64,000 nucleotides of DNA from Eubacterium sp. CAG:180 (GTDB lineage: Bacteria; Bacillota; Clostridia; Oscillospirales; Acutalibacteraceae), in contig HF993133.1 of the NCBI GenBank assembly GCA_000432435.1, positions 51,799 to 115,798 of the forward strand, written 5' to 3'. Shown here piece after piece: positions 54,273 to 63,500 of this stretch (position 1 is its first letter; the number at the start of each line of letters is the position of its first letter). The translations under genes were made by a program, and so were the position numbers. The notes under the pieces are model-generated. The model was not told where the DNA came from. It was given only the letters and a program-made list of their open reading frames with translations, and searched no databases.

Positions 54273-54626
54273 TTATTCGCTTATCCACTCGGAAACGTCA
54301 ACCTCCTCGGCGTCGCCCCAGAGCTTTTCGAGATTAAAGTTTTCACGGCTTTCCTTTGTAAATACGTGAACTATAACCGTGCCGTAATCAAGAAGTATCC
54401 AACCCGTAGCCTTACCCTCAACGCTCTTTGCGTTTTTGCCCTTTTCGGCGAGCTTGTCCTCAAGATCGTCCGAAAGAGCCTTTATATGAGTCGGCGACGT
54501 GCCGGTGACTATCACGAAATAGTCGGCAATAACGGTAAGGTCCGTTACCTTGAGAGCCTTTATATCCATACCCTTTTTTCTGTCGAGAGTTTCGACCGTC
54601 AATTTGAGTAATTCCTCTGTCGTCAT
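54273..54626 (-). CDS. rsfS: Ribosomal silencing factor
   Basis: A 117-residue RsfS protein, which binds L14 on the large subunit and blocks subunit joining when nutrients are short. DITALKV-like KGMDIKALKVTDLTVIADYFVIVTGTSPTHIKAL is the family core; GWILLDYGTVIVHVFTKESRENFNLEKLWGDA ends it. It overlaps yqeK by four bases, in the usual nadD-yqeK-rsfS order. Confidence 0.95.
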   Translation of the reverse strand: MTTEELLKLTVETLDRKKGMDIKALKVTDLTVIADYFVIVTGTSPTHIKALSDDLEDKLAEKGKNAKSVEGKATGWILLDYGTVIVHVFTKESRENFNLEKLWGDAEEVDVSEWISE

Positions 54627-55210
54627 AACTTTTTCCTTTCGTAAGAAATTGCGATAAAATTATATGCTTTAACGCTGTCCTCATGAATGGGGAAGCCTTT
54701 TTTTACATTTTCGATAACGGTGAACTGAAGCCCCTCAAGCATTGCCTCGTCAAGACTTCGGTATGCTTTTTCACGCATACGCTCTACTCCCGGATATTTT
54801 CTGTCCGCCGAGATATAGTCTGCTATGTAGACCACCTTTTCGAGAAGAGTCATATTTTCTCTGCCCGTGGTGTGATACCGCACCGCCGAAATTATATCCT
54901 CATCTTTTACGCCGAGATATTTTTTTATGTATACGGCGCCCGATAACTGATGCCACGTCTTTGTGCTGCTTTTCTCCGTAGGCGTTAGAATTATACCATC
55001 ATCGGTGATTATTTTCAACTGCTCCTGCTTCGGAGTGTCCTTCATAATATCATGCAAAAGCCCTGCCGTAAACGCCTTTTCCCTGTCGGCTTTGTAAATT
55101 CCGGCAAGACGATACGCCTCATACGCAACATTCAGCGAATGGTAAAAACGCGAGGGCGTAAGATGCTTTTTAATTTCATAAAAGAACTCTTCATTTCTTT
55201 GCGTATCCAT
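54623..55210 (-). CDS. yqeK: HD-domain Ap4A hydrolase
   Basis: A 195-residue HD phosphohydrolase that cleaves diadenosine tetraphosphate symmetrically in known members. The metal motif is FTAGLLHDIMKD with an upstream histidine in RFYHSLNVAYEAYRLA; AVRYHTTGRENMTLLEKVVYIADYIS gives the later histidine and aspartate. It overlaps nadD by 20 bases and rsfS by four. Confidence 0.92.
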   Translation of the reverse strand: MDTQRNEEFFYEIKKHLTPSRFYHSLNVAYEAYRLAGIYKADREKAFTAGLLHDIMKDTPKQEQLKIITDDGIILTPTEKSSTKTWHQLSGAVYIKKYLGVKDEDIISAVRYHTTGRENMTLLEKVVYIADYISADRKYPGVERMREKAYRSLDEAMLEGLQFTVIENVKKGFPIHEDSVKAYNFIAISYERKKL

Positions 55211-55817
55211 ACATACCTCTTTCCTTTATGAATTCATACGCCTCTTTCGTCAGAACGTCGGACACATCCTCACCCGCGGATATTTTTTGCCTTATTTCGG
55301 TAGACGAAATTTCGAGAGGGCTGCTCGGAGAAATTATAATACCGTTCGCCTCATTCGACGGCATATATATGTGCAAGGTCGAAAAAGCATATGAGCGCAG
55401 TGCCTTTACGGTGTCTTCGTCCTCGCGCGACATAACGCACAGGGTACACTTTTTCATTATTTCACGGTATTTATACCACTTATGAAACGACAAAAACATA
55501 TCCGAGCCTATTATCAAAAACAGCTGCGCGTCCTTGTATTTGCTCAAAATCTCGTTCACCGTGAATATCATATAGCTGTCGGTGTCACGGTCGATCTCCA
55601 TGGTGCTGACCTCGTAATTTTTGCCCGTAAACGTGCGGCGGCAAAGCTCCGCCCTGTCGGAGTCAAGTGCCAGGTCCTCACAAATCTTGTGAACCGGCCG
55701 CTTATCGGGAATTACGAGCACCTTGTCAAGCTCCAATTTATCGGCAAAGGTCTCGATTAATCTCAAATGCCCATTGTGCGGCGGATTGAATGTACCGCCG
55801 AAAATTCCGATTTTCAT
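55191..55817 (-). CDS. nadD: Nicotinate-nucleotide adenylyltransferase
   Basis: Adenylates nicotinate mononucleotide in NAD synthesis. The 208-residue protein has the nucleotidyl-transferase start GIFGGTFNPPHNGHLRLIE and the late SSTEIRQKI motif. It overlaps yhbY by four bases at its start. Confidence 0.95.
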   Translation of the reverse strand: MKIGIFGGTFNPPHNGHLRLIETFADKLELDKVLVIPDKRPVHKICEDLALDSDRAELCRRTFTGKNYEVSTMEIDRDTDSYMIFTVNEILSKYKDAQLFLIIGSDMFLSFHKWYKYREIMKKCTLCVMSREDEDTVKALRSYAFSTLHIYMPSNEANGIIISPSSPLEISSTEIRQKISAGEDVSDVLTKEAYEFIKERGMYGYAKK

Positions 55818-56110
55818 TTCTTCTTCTTTTTATTTTCGTGAAGCTTTTTGCTGTAACGGTAAAATATCATACTTCCGCCGATAACCGCCACAACCTCGCT
55901 GCCCGTTGCCTCGGCTATCCTGTTCGCCGCCTCGCGCGGAGTAAGCGGAGAAGTGTCGCGAAGCACCTTGACCTTTATAAGCTCTCTTGCGGTCAGCGCG
56001 TCGTCAACCTGCTTTATCAGCGCGTCGGACATACCGCCCTTACCGAGCTGGAATAACGGCTCCATATTGTTTGCCTGAGCTCTTTTTTCGGCTCTTTCTT
56101 TACTTGTCAT
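55814..56110 (-). CDS. yhbY: YhbY-type CRM-domain RNA-binding protein
   Basis: A 98-residue protein that binds pre-50S ribosomal particles in known members. LFQLGKGGMSDALIKQVDDAL has the CRM loop GKGG, followed by REAANRIAEATGSEVVAVIGGSMIFYR. The ATG at 56110 gives the usual N-terminus; an in-frame TTG 12 bases earlier is closer to the AAAGG and cannot be excluded. Confidence 0.92.
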   Translation of the reverse strand: MTSKERAEKRAQANNMEPLFQLGKGGMSDALIKQVDDALTARELIKVKVLRDTSPLTPREAANRIAEATGSEVVAVIGGSMIFYRYSKKLHENKKKKK

Positions 56111-56132
56111 ATTGTATATCAATGCCTTTCGG

Positions 56133-56723
56133 TTATTTTAAATATTCGGGAAGCTCCTTTGCGAGCTTGCGCAGAGCATTTCCTCGGTGGCTCACGGCGT
56201 CCTTTTCTTCGGGTGAAAATTCCGCAAACGAGCGGTCGCCCACATAGAAGAGAGGGTCATACCCGAAACCGCCGTCGCCGCGCTTTTCATAGCCTATTAC
56301 TCCGTGACATTCGCCGCGGACAGTAAAATGCCTGCCGTCCGGGAAAACACAGCACACCGCCGAAACGAACGATGCAGTACGCTTTTCGGGCGGAACGTCC
56401 CGGAGCTTTTCAAGAAGCTTTCGGTTGTTTTTATCGTCATTGCCATGCTCTCCGGCATACCTTGCCGAATATACACCCGGTTCGCCGCCGAGCGCGTCCA
56501 CGGACAGTCCCGAATCGTCGGCTATACACGGCATACCGCTCTCACGGCAGCCCGAATCCGCCTTTAAAAATGCGTTTTCTTCAAACGTTGTTCCCGTCTC
56601 TTCAACATCGGTAAGAACTATACCCGCTTCATCGGCGGTCAGTACGTTAACTCCGAGCGGCGAGAGTATTCTCTGAAGCTCGGCGCGTTTTTTCATATTA
56701 TGAGTGGCGATTAAAAAATCCAA
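56133..56723 (-). CDS. rdgB: Non-canonical purine NTP pyrophosphatase (RdgB/HAM1)
   Basis: Removes dITP, XTP and similar nucleotides from the pool. The 196 residues show FLIATHNMKKRAELQRIL, CIADDSGLSVDALGGEPGVYSARYAG, GFGYDPLFYV and the C-terminal KDAVSHRGNALRKL. Its first 26 bases overlap the end of ftsY, which is more than the other overlaps in this operon. Confidence 0.95.
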   Translation of the reverse strand: MDFLIATHNMKKRAELQRILSPLGVNVLTADEAGIVLTDVEETGTTFEENAFLKADSGCRESGMPCIADDSGLSVDALGGEPGVYSARYAGEHGNDDKNNRKLLEKLRDVPPEKRTASFVSAVCCVFPDGRHFTVRGECHGVIGYEKRGDGGFGYDPLFYVGDRSFAEFSPEEKDAVSHRGNALRKLAKELPEYLK

Positions 56724-57909
56724 AGCGCTTTTTCTCCTTTTTCTTTTTGGGCTCCTCTGCGTCGGACGGAGCGTCTTCTATATCTTTCTCACTCTGTTCC
56801 AGTCCATGAACTCCGCTTTCATCTGCTGCGTCGGCGTCAGCTTTGACTTTGCCCTCTTCTTTTTTATCTTCGTCTTTGCCGCTTTGTTCATCCTTATCAG
56901 TATGTCCGATCTGTTGTGATCCATCAGCTTGAATAATTTGCCCGTCAGGCGCCACATCTTCTTGCGAAATTCCATCTTTTTCGTCCTCCTCGTTGTAATC
57001 TATTTTTTCAAACAGACCATCGGCAAAAGCCCTGGGGTTAAACGGCTGCAAATCATCAATCTGCTCGCCCACGCCTATAAATTTAACGGGAATCCCAAGC
57101 TCGTTTTTAATAGTGAGAACAACTCCGCCTCGAGCCGTACCGTCAAGCTTTGTTAAAACTATGCCGGTGATTTCGGCGGCGTTCATAAATTCGCGCGCCT
57201 GATTTACGGCATTCTGTCCCGTTGTGGCGTCAAGCACCAACAGCACCTCGCGGTCCGAATACGGAAGCTCGCGGTCTATAATGCGGTACATTTTGGCGAG
57301 CTCATCCATAAGGTTCTTTTTATTGTGAAGTCTTCCCGCGGTGTCAATTATGACAATGTCGCAGTTTCTTGCCTTTGCGGCATTTATCGTGTCAAAAACA
57401 ACAGCCGCCGGGTCTGCTCCCTCGGAGTGCTTTACTATATCAACACCGGCTCTGTCCGCCCAAATCTGAAGCTGGTCGATTGCCGCGGCACGGAATGTGT
57501 CGGCCGCTCCTAAAATGACCTTTTTGCCCTCGGACTTGTACATAGCCGCCAATTTGCCTATGGTCGTGGTTTTACCTACGCCGTTGACGCCTATTACAAA
57601 TATGATGGACGGTATTGTTATAAGCCCCATATCCTCGCCGCCGTATAGCTTTTCGGCGACAATCTCCTTGATTTCATCCTTAACCATTGTCGGATTTTTG
57701 ATTTTTTTCTCCGGCACGCGCTTGCGAAGCTCCTCGATTATCTCAAGCGAGGTCTGCACTCCGACATCGTGCATAACGAGCAGCTCTTCAAGCTCGGTGT
57801 AAAGGTCGTCGTTTATCTCGCCGACGCTGTCGAGCAAATCATCAATCGCTCCCGCCATTTTATTTCGGGTCTTTGTAAGGCCGAAATTTATTTTGCTGAA
57901 AATTCCCAT
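56698..57909 (-). CDS. ftsY: Signal recognition particle receptor FtsY with acidic C-terminal tail
   Basis: A GTPase that docks ribosome-SRP complexes at the membrane. The N domain begins almost at residue 1 (MGIFSKINFGLTKTR). The G domain has GVNGVGKTT at 107-115, DTAGRLH, TKLDGTARGG and GVGEQIDDLQPF. Normal FtsY proteins carry the acidic region before the N domain. Here the NG core ends near residue 304 and a ~99-residue tail rich in Asp, Glu and Lys follows, ending KKKKEKKRFGFFNRHS. The start at 57909 has AAAGGA seven bases upstream and is better than an earlier in-frame one. Confidence 0.94.
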   Translation of the reverse strand: MGIFSKINFGLTKTRNKMAGAIDDLLDSVGEINDDLYTELEELLVMHDVGVQTSLEIIEELRKRVPEKKIKNPTMVKDEIKEIVAEKLYGGEDMGLITIPSIIFVIGVNGVGKTTTIGKLAAMYKSEGKKVILGAADTFRAAAIDQLQIWADRAGVDIVKHSEGADPAAVVFDTINAAKARNCDIVIIDTAGRLHNKKNLMDELAKMYRIIDRELPYSDREVLLVLDATTGQNAVNQAREFMNAAEITGIVLTKLDGTARGGVVLTIKNELGIPVKFIGVGEQIDDLQPFNPRAFADGLFEKIDYNEEDEKDGISQEDVAPDGQIIQADGSQQIGHTDKDEQSGKDEDKKEEGKVKADADAADESGVHGLEQSEKDIEDAPSDAEEPKKKKEKKRFGFFNRHS

Positions 57910-58049
57910 TTGTTTATTCCTTTCGGATAAGAAATTTTTGATTTCAATCAAATAGATTATGCGAATATTTTAAGCACAGCCACAGTATCGCCGCGTTTTT
58001 CGCCGCAAATAAAGCTCCGAGCGGCGTGTAGTTAATTTTTGTCTATCCT

Positions 58050-58226
58050 GAGTTCGGGTGAACAAAAGCCGCATCGTGCGCAAGATTTACGCCGTAATTT
58101 TTGGTTTTATATATCAATGCCGTTTAGCTTAAAGATTGTGTACAAGGTGGTTTTTGCGAACCCCGACGCGTACTACGGTACGCGAGTTTGGGTGAACAAA
58201 AGCCGCATTGTGCGCAAGATTTATGC
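58050..58226. repeat. 43-bp direct repeats with a palindrome after smc
   Basis: Copy 1 (58050-58092) and copy 2 (58184-58226) begin GAGTTYGGGTGAACAAAAGC and differ at three positions. Copy 2 covers the smc stop codon. Just before it CGCGTAC TACG GTACGCG (58167-58184) is a perfect palindrome. The rest of the 311-bp gap between smc and ftsY (57910-58220) shows no gene. Confidence 0.8.
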
Positions 58227-61200
58227 TAAACCGAGTTTCTTCGCCATTTCGGCTGTCTTTAACTCAAGTAATTTGGATACACCCTTTTCCTGCATGGTCA
58301 CACCGTACAGTACGTCGGCTTCTTCCATGGTGCCGCGACGATGGGTAATTAAGATGAACTGGGTGTTTTTAGTCATACGGCGAACATACTGAGCGTAACG
58401 CGAAACGTTGACGTCGTCAAGTGCCGCTTCAACCTCGTCGAAAATACAGAACGGCGCAGGGGTTACCTTGAGTATCGCAAAAAGAAGCGCAATGGCGGAA
58501 AGTCCCTTTTCACCGCCGGAGAGCAAGTTGATGTTCTGAACGTTTTTGCCGGGCGGCTGAACCTTGATTTCAATGTCGCTGCCAAGCACGTCGCGCTCGT
58601 CCTCGAGTCGAAGCTCCGCCTTACCTCCGCCAAACAGCTCAATAAAGGTCTGCCCGAAGCATGAGTTAATGCGATTAAACTGCTCGCGAAACTGCTCTGC
58701 CATTTTACCGGTCAAATCATCTATCATCTTATTAAGCTCCGCGCGCGAGGTTTCGACATCATTTATCTGCCCCGATAAGAATTCGTAACGCTCGGATACC
58801 TCTTTGTATTCCTCTATTGCGGAGACGTTTACGGAGCCGAGAGCGCGGATTTGCGATTTAAGCTCTGCGAGACGCTTTGCCGCAAGGGAGTAATCGTCAA
58901 TTTCTATTTCGAGAGCCGCAGCCTCGCGACGGGTGAGCTGATACTCGTCGTAAAGCTTGCTCGTCAGATTGTCATATTCGTTGCGCATTGCTATTTTGCG
59001 CTCTTCAAGACGTGCTATGTCGCCGCTGAGACGTTCGCGCTCCTCGGATTTTGCGCGCTCGTGAAGCCTTAAGTCATTCGCCTGCTTTTCAAGCTCGTCA
59101 CGCTGTGAAATCAGCTCGTTTATCTGATTTTGCGCGTCGCCGTGATTTGCTTTAAGAGCCTTTTCATCAGCCGAAAGCCGCTCGGTCAAGGCTCTGAGCT
59201 CGTCGTTTTTCTCTTCGATTTCGCGTATTTCTTCGTCAAGCTCCGAGAGACGGTCAAGGTGACCGGTCTTACGATTTTTAAGCCTTGTAATCTCGTCCGT
59301 GTTCGCCTCAACATCCTTTTGGAGTGAAACTATGCGAAGTCTTATTTCAGCCGCTTTTGACGCGACCTCTTCGCGATTCTTTTGAAGAGTTTTGCTGTCG
59401 CCGGTTATACTCTCAAGCTCTTTTTCCTTGTTTTCCAGCGTTTCTTTAAGCTCGTCGATTTGCGAACGAGCCGCCTCGGCACCCGAGCTTACGGACTCGA
59501 TTCTCTTTTCGAGAGTCTCCTTTTCCTCCAAAAGCTCTTTAACGCCCGAGGAAACGGACGCGAGCTTGTCGCTTGCAAGCTTCAATTCGCCCTCGCGGCG
59601 GATATTTTCTTCTTTAGCTCTTAAAAGGTCGCCCTCGGCGCCCTCAAGCTCCGCCTTTGCGGCAGAGGCGTCCTCCAACAAAAGCTTGTAATCCGAGAGC
59701 ATCCCGTCAAGCTCTTTTTGCATTGAAGCAAGAGAACCTTTAAGTCTTTCAATCTCATTGCCTCGGCTGAGTATGCCTGCATTTTGAACGCGAGAGCCGC
59801 CCGTCATGGAGCCGCCGGCATTTATAACCTGACCGTCAAGCGTGACTATGCGGAAGCGATACGAATATTTTTTTGCGATAGCTATGGCGGAATCTATGTC
59901 CTCGGCAACTGCCGTGCGCCCCAAAAGCCAGCGGATTATCTCCGAATATTTGTTGTCATACGACACAAGGTCGGAGGCAATGCTTACAAAGCCGTATTGG
60001 TCGTCGAGCCCCTGCTCTGAGAGAACTCTGCCCTTAATTGCGGTTATCGGCAAAAATGTGGCTCTGCCTGCGCGGTGCTCCTTTAAGAAGCCCATGGCGC
60101 GCTTTGCGTCGGTTTCATTATCTACAACAATGTTCTGCACAGCCGCTCCGAGAGCCGTCTCGATAGCAGCCGAATACTTATCCTTAACCGTTATGAGCTG
60201 AGATACGGGACCGTATATGCCCCTGAGCGCACCTCTGCCCGACTCCTTCATAACGGCTTTTACCGCGCCGAAGTAGCCCTCCATATTTTTTTCGAGATCC
60301 TCAAGAAGGCGGACCCTGTCCTGCCCCTTGTGAAGCTCGCGCTGTTTTTCGTCTATGGCAAGTTTTACGCTGTCTGCCTTTTTGCCGCGGTTTTCAAATC
60401 GCAGAGTATAGCCGTCTATCGCGTTTTTGACGGAAACTATCTCGTCCTGTATTTCCTTGAGTGATGCTTCCGCGTCGGCTTTGCGTTTTAAAAGCGCGTC
60501 GTAATCGTCCTTGCGCGTTCCCATGGACTCGTCTATCGCGGAAATTCTCGACCTTATCTCCTCTATGGAGGAATTTGCGGTTTCCGCCGTAACTCGGCAA
60601 TCCGCAAGCCTTACGGAAAGTGCCGATATTTCACCCGAAAGAGCTGCCGCCATATCGGAAAACTCGGAGCTGCTCAGGCGATAAGTCTCCTCCTGCTTTG
60701 AGAGCTCGTCCATCTGCCTTGTTGCGTCGGCTATTTGCTCCTCTGCCTTTTGTATGCATTCTATCGCAGCGGAAACGGCGGCGTCAATATTTTGCTCCGT
60801 CTCATTCTCCGCAGCCTTGTCACGGTTTATACGCTCTATTGTCTCGTTGTTATGTAAAATCGAGTTTTCGGCAACCTTTATCTGCGAATCTATATCCGAA
60901 AGCTTTTCCTCAAAGCCCGAAGCCGAATTTCTGATTTCCTCCAATTTAATGTTTATGTCTCTTGTGCCGTCCGCCGCCTTGTCAATCATCTCGCCGATTT
61001 TTGAAAGCTCATCCTGAGCCTCCTTGTGCGACGCCTCGGCAATTTCTATTTTATGCTCCTGATCGCGCATTTTTTCGCCGGTCTTGTCTATCGTGTTGAG
61101 CCAAATACCTATTTCGAGATTTTTTCGCTCACCGGCAAGCACTATGAATTTCTGTGCCTTTTCGCTCTGCGCCTTTAAAGGACCTACTCTGCTCTCAAGC

Positions 61201-61790
61201 TCCGAGAGTATGTCGCGAAGCCTTACGAGATTTTCCTCCGCCTGCGCGAGTCTTTTAATCGCGTCACCGCGTCTGTAACGAAAATGCGAAATTCCCGCCG
61301 CTTCCTCAAGCATATCGCGGCGCTCGCTCGCCTTGGGCGACACCATATCGGCGATTTTGCCCTGACCGACAATGGAGTAACCGTCCCTGCCGAGGCCCGT
61401 ATCCATAAACAGCTCGTTTACGTCGCGAAGACGCGCAGATTCGCCGTTCACGAGATATTCGCTGTCGCCCGAACGGTAATAACGCCTTGTAACCGACACC
61501 TCGTCGCTGTCTTTATTAAGCGAACGGTCGGTGTTGTCAAGGCGCAGCGTTACCTCCGCAAAGCCCTTTGCCTTGCGGACGTTCGTTCCCGAAAAAATAA
61601 CGTCCTCCATTTTTGAGCCGCGAAGCGTTTTTGTGGACTGCTCGCCGAGAACCCAGCGCACGGCGTCGGAGATGTTGCTCTTTCCGCTTCCGTTGGGTCC
61701 TACTACGGCTGTAATGCCCTTATTAAATTCAAGTACCGTTTTATCGGGGAAGGATTTAAACCCCTGCATTTCCAGCGCTTTTAAAATCAT
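58221..61790 (-). CDS. smc: Chromosome segregation protein SMC
   Basis: A 1189-residue ATPase that compacts and segregates the chromosome with ScpA and ScpB. The N-terminal head has MQGFKSFPDKT and Walker A GPNGSGKSN. Two long coiled coils flank the hinge near residue 520-680 (YGPVSQLITV, RATFLPI, GGSMTGG). The C-terminal head has LLSGGEKGLSAIALLFAIL and Walker B FCIFDEVEAALDD. The length is typical. It starts 13 bases after the radical SAM gene, in the rnc-smc-ftsY order common in Firmicutes. Confidence 0.97.
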   Translation of the reverse strand: MILKALEMQGFKSFPDKTVLEFNKGITAVVGPNGSGKSNISDAVRWVLGEQSTKTLRGSKMEDVIFSGTNVRKAKGFAEVTLRLDNTDRSLNKDSDEVSVTRRYYRSGDSEYLVNGESARLRDVNELFMDTGLGRDGYSIVGQGKIADMVSPKASERRDMLEEAAGISHFRYRRGDAIKRLAQAEENLVRLRDILSELESRVGPLKAQSEKAQKFIVLAGERKNLEIGIWLNTIDKTGEKMRDQEHKIEIAEASHKEAQDELSKIGEMIDKAADGTRDINIKLEEIRNSASGFEEKLSDIDSQIKVAENSILHNNETIERINRDKAAENETEQNIDAAVSAAIECIQKAEEQIADATRQMDELSKQEETYRLSSSEFSDMAAALSGEISALSVRLADCRVTAETANSSIEEIRSRISAIDESMGTRKDDYDALLKRKADAEASLKEIQDEIVSVKNAIDGYTLRFENRGKKADSVKLAIDEKQRELHKGQDRVRLLEDLEKNMEGYFGAVKAVMKESGRGALRGIYGPVSQLITVKDKYSAAIETALGAAVQNIVVDNETDAKRAMGFLKEHRAGRATFLPITAIKGRVLSEQGLDDQYGFVSIASDLVSYDNKYSEIIRWLLGRTAVAEDIDSAIAIAKKYSYRFRIVTLDGQVINAGGSMTGGSRVQNAGILSRGNEIERLKGSLASMQKELDGMLSDYKLLLEDASAAKAELEGAEGDLLRAKEENIRREGELKLASDKLASVSSGVKELLEEKETLEKRIESVSSGAEAARSQIDELKETLENKEKELESITGDSKTLQKNREEVASKAAEIRLRIVSLQKDVEANTDEITRLKNRKTGHLDRLSELDEEIREIEEKNDELRALTERLSADEKALKANHGDAQNQINELISQRDELEKQANDLRLHERAKSEERERLSGDIARLEERKIAMRNEYDNLTSKLYDEYQLTRREAAALEIEIDDYSLAAKRLAELKSQIRALGSVNVSAIEEYKEVSERYEFLSGQINDVETSRAELNKMIDDLTGKMAEQFREQFNRINSCFGQTFIELFGGGKAELRLEDERDVLGSDIEIKVQPPGKNVQNINLLSGGEKGLSAIALLFAILKVTPAPFCIFDEVEAALDDVNVSRYAQYVRRMTKNTQFILITHRRGTMEEADVLYGVTMQEKGVSKLLELKTAEMAKKLGLA

Positions 61791-61803
61791 TCTTTAAATT
61801 CCT

Positions 61804-62805
61804 TTAAATATCTTCTGTTATCTTTATATCGTAATCGTTTAAAAATTCGTTACCCTTTATTTTACACTGAAATCCGTTGTTTAGCAATGCTTTTTCATTT
61901 CTTTTGTTCTGTCCCTTTGCTTTCCCGATCGATTTTTCGGGGACTTCTATAACATACGGCATATCCTTAGGCAGCTTTGACAGCTCGGAGAGCATTTTTT
62001 CAAGGTAAATCTTGCCCTCGCAAAGCTCGCGGAATGCCGGATGGTATGCGCCGGCAAGGTAACCCTCATCTACATTTCCGCCGCTGTGAAGACCGAGACG
62101 GATTACCTTTATGTTGTTTTCTCGGAACATTAAAAGCAGCCTTGCGCAGAGACTCACAGCCTCATTCAGGGTTTCGGCTCTGTAGCTGCCGTCGCGAAGA
62201 TAATCCGCCAAAGGTGTGTTTTCAAGAACTATCGTCGGGTAGATTCTGACCGTGTCGGGCGAGAGGGCTATCAGCCTTTCGGCGGTTTTAATACATTTCT
62301 CGTCGGTGTCGCCCATAAGCCCTGTCATCATCTGAAGTCCGAGCGAAAAGCCGTAGCTTTTTATAAGGCGCGAGGCGTTTTCGACGTCCTTTGCCGTGTG
62401 GCCGCGTCGGTTTATTTTAAGCACATCGTCGTCCATACTCTGCGCGCCGAGCTCGATTGACGTCACGTGATAATTCTTTAATATCTCAAGTCTTTCGTCG
62501 TCAATTGCGTCGGGACGCGTGGAAATTCTTATTCCGCCGAAATATCCTCCGTCGATATACGGCTTTGCCGCCTCTAAAAGAGACACCATATAATCTCTGT
62601 CAACCGCGGTAAACGAGCCGCCGAAAAACGCTATTTCCGAGGTTTCCCTTGTTACACCGCCGTTTTTGGCAATATCACAAGCCGCTGTCACATCCTCCGG
62701 TGTCAGCGGCTTTATACTGCCCGATATTGTTTTTTGATTGCAGAAGCTGCACTGATGAGGGCAGCCCGCGTGAGGCACAAAAAGAGCCACGTTTATGTGT
62801 TTCAA
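61804..62805 (-). CDS. Radical SAM protein of the rnc-smc cluster (Elp3/YhcC-like)
   Basis: A 333-residue radical SAM protein. The cluster motif is CPHQCSFCNQ near residue 15. FFGGSFTAVDRDYM, RISTRPDAID and IELGAQSMDDDVLKINRRGH are the Elp3-like catalytic-core motifs. The C-terminus is a short unknown domain without the acetyltransferase part of Elp3. Its ATG overlaps the rnc stop by four bases. A gene of this kind between rnc and smc is common in Clostridia; the reaction is not known, though tRNA modification is possible. Confidence 0.88.
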   Translation of the reverse strand: MKHINVALFVPHAGCPHQCSFCNQKTISGSIKPLTPEDVTAACDIAKNGGVTRETSEIAFFGGSFTAVDRDYMVSLLEAAKPYIDGGYFGGIRISTRPDAIDDERLEILKNYHVTSIELGAQSMDDDVLKINRRGHTAKDVENASRLIKSYGFSLGLQMMTGLMGDTDEKCIKTAERLIALSPDTVRIYPTIVLENTPLADYLRDGSYRAETLNEAVSLCARLLLMFRENNIKVIRLGLHSGGNVDEGYLAGAYHPAFRELCEGKIYLEKMLSELSKLPKDMPYVIEVPEKSIGKAKGQNKRNEKALLNNGFQCKIKGNEFLNDYDIKITEDI

Positions 62806-63482
62806 ATTCCCATCAGCTCCAACGCTTCTTTTGCCGCCGCCTGCTCGGCCTTTTTCTTGCTGCTGCCGACGCCCGCTCCTATAACATTGCTGTTTAAATG
62901 CACCTCAACCTTAAAGTGCTTATCGTGGTCGGGGCCGCTCTCGCTGACAAGAACATACTTTAAGCTCTCGCCTTGATTTTTTTGAACGACCTCCTGAAGT
63001 ATGGTCTTGTAATCCTTAAAGGACGGCTTTGCCTCAACATACGGCTCGACGAAGCGCAAAACGAATTTTTTTGCCTCGCCTATGCCACCGTCGATATAAA
63101 TTGCGGCAATTACAGCCTCAAATGCGTCCGACACAACCGACGGCCTTGTTCTGCCGCCCGTCATCTCCTCACCCTTACCGAGCAAGAGCCTGTCGCCGAG
63201 GTCTATTTCCTTGGCATACTCAAAAAGCGATTTTTCGCACACGGCATAAGAACGCAGGCGCGTCAGCTCGCCCTCGGGAAAATTTCTGTGGTGCGAAAAA
63301 AGATATTCAGCCGTTATAAAGCCGAGAACCGAGTCGCCCAGAAACTCAAGTCGCTCATTGTCGCCCGTAGTAAGATGCTTTTCGTTTGCATACGACGAAT
63401 GTGTGACCGCTCTTTCCAAAAGCGATATATTTTTAAATCTATATTGTATTTTTTCCTGTAATTCGTTAAGTCCGTTATCCAT
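62802..63482 (-). CDS. rnc: Ribonuclease III
   Basis: Cuts double-stranded RNA, including rRNA precursors. The 226 residues have the catalytic signature NERLEFLGDSVLGFITAEYLF. A second acidic site DAFEAVIAAIYIDGG follows, and then a C-terminal double-strand RNA-binding domain (DYKTILQEVVQKN ... VGSSKKKAEQAAAKEAL). It lies 18 bases after trmFO. Confidence 0.97.
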   Translation of the reverse strand: MDNGLNELQEKIQYRFKNISLLERAVTHSSYANEKHLTTGDNERLEFLGDSVLGFITAEYLFSHHRNFPEGELTRLRSYAVCEKSLFEYAKEIDLGDRLLLGKGEEMTGGRTRPSVVSDAFEAVIAAIYIDGGIGEAKKFVLRFVEPYVEAKPSFKDYKTILQEVVQKNQGESLKYVLVSESGPDHDKHFKVEVHLNSNVIGAGVGSSKKKAEQAAAKEALELMGI

Positions 63483-63500
63483 TTTAAAGTCCTTTCACTC

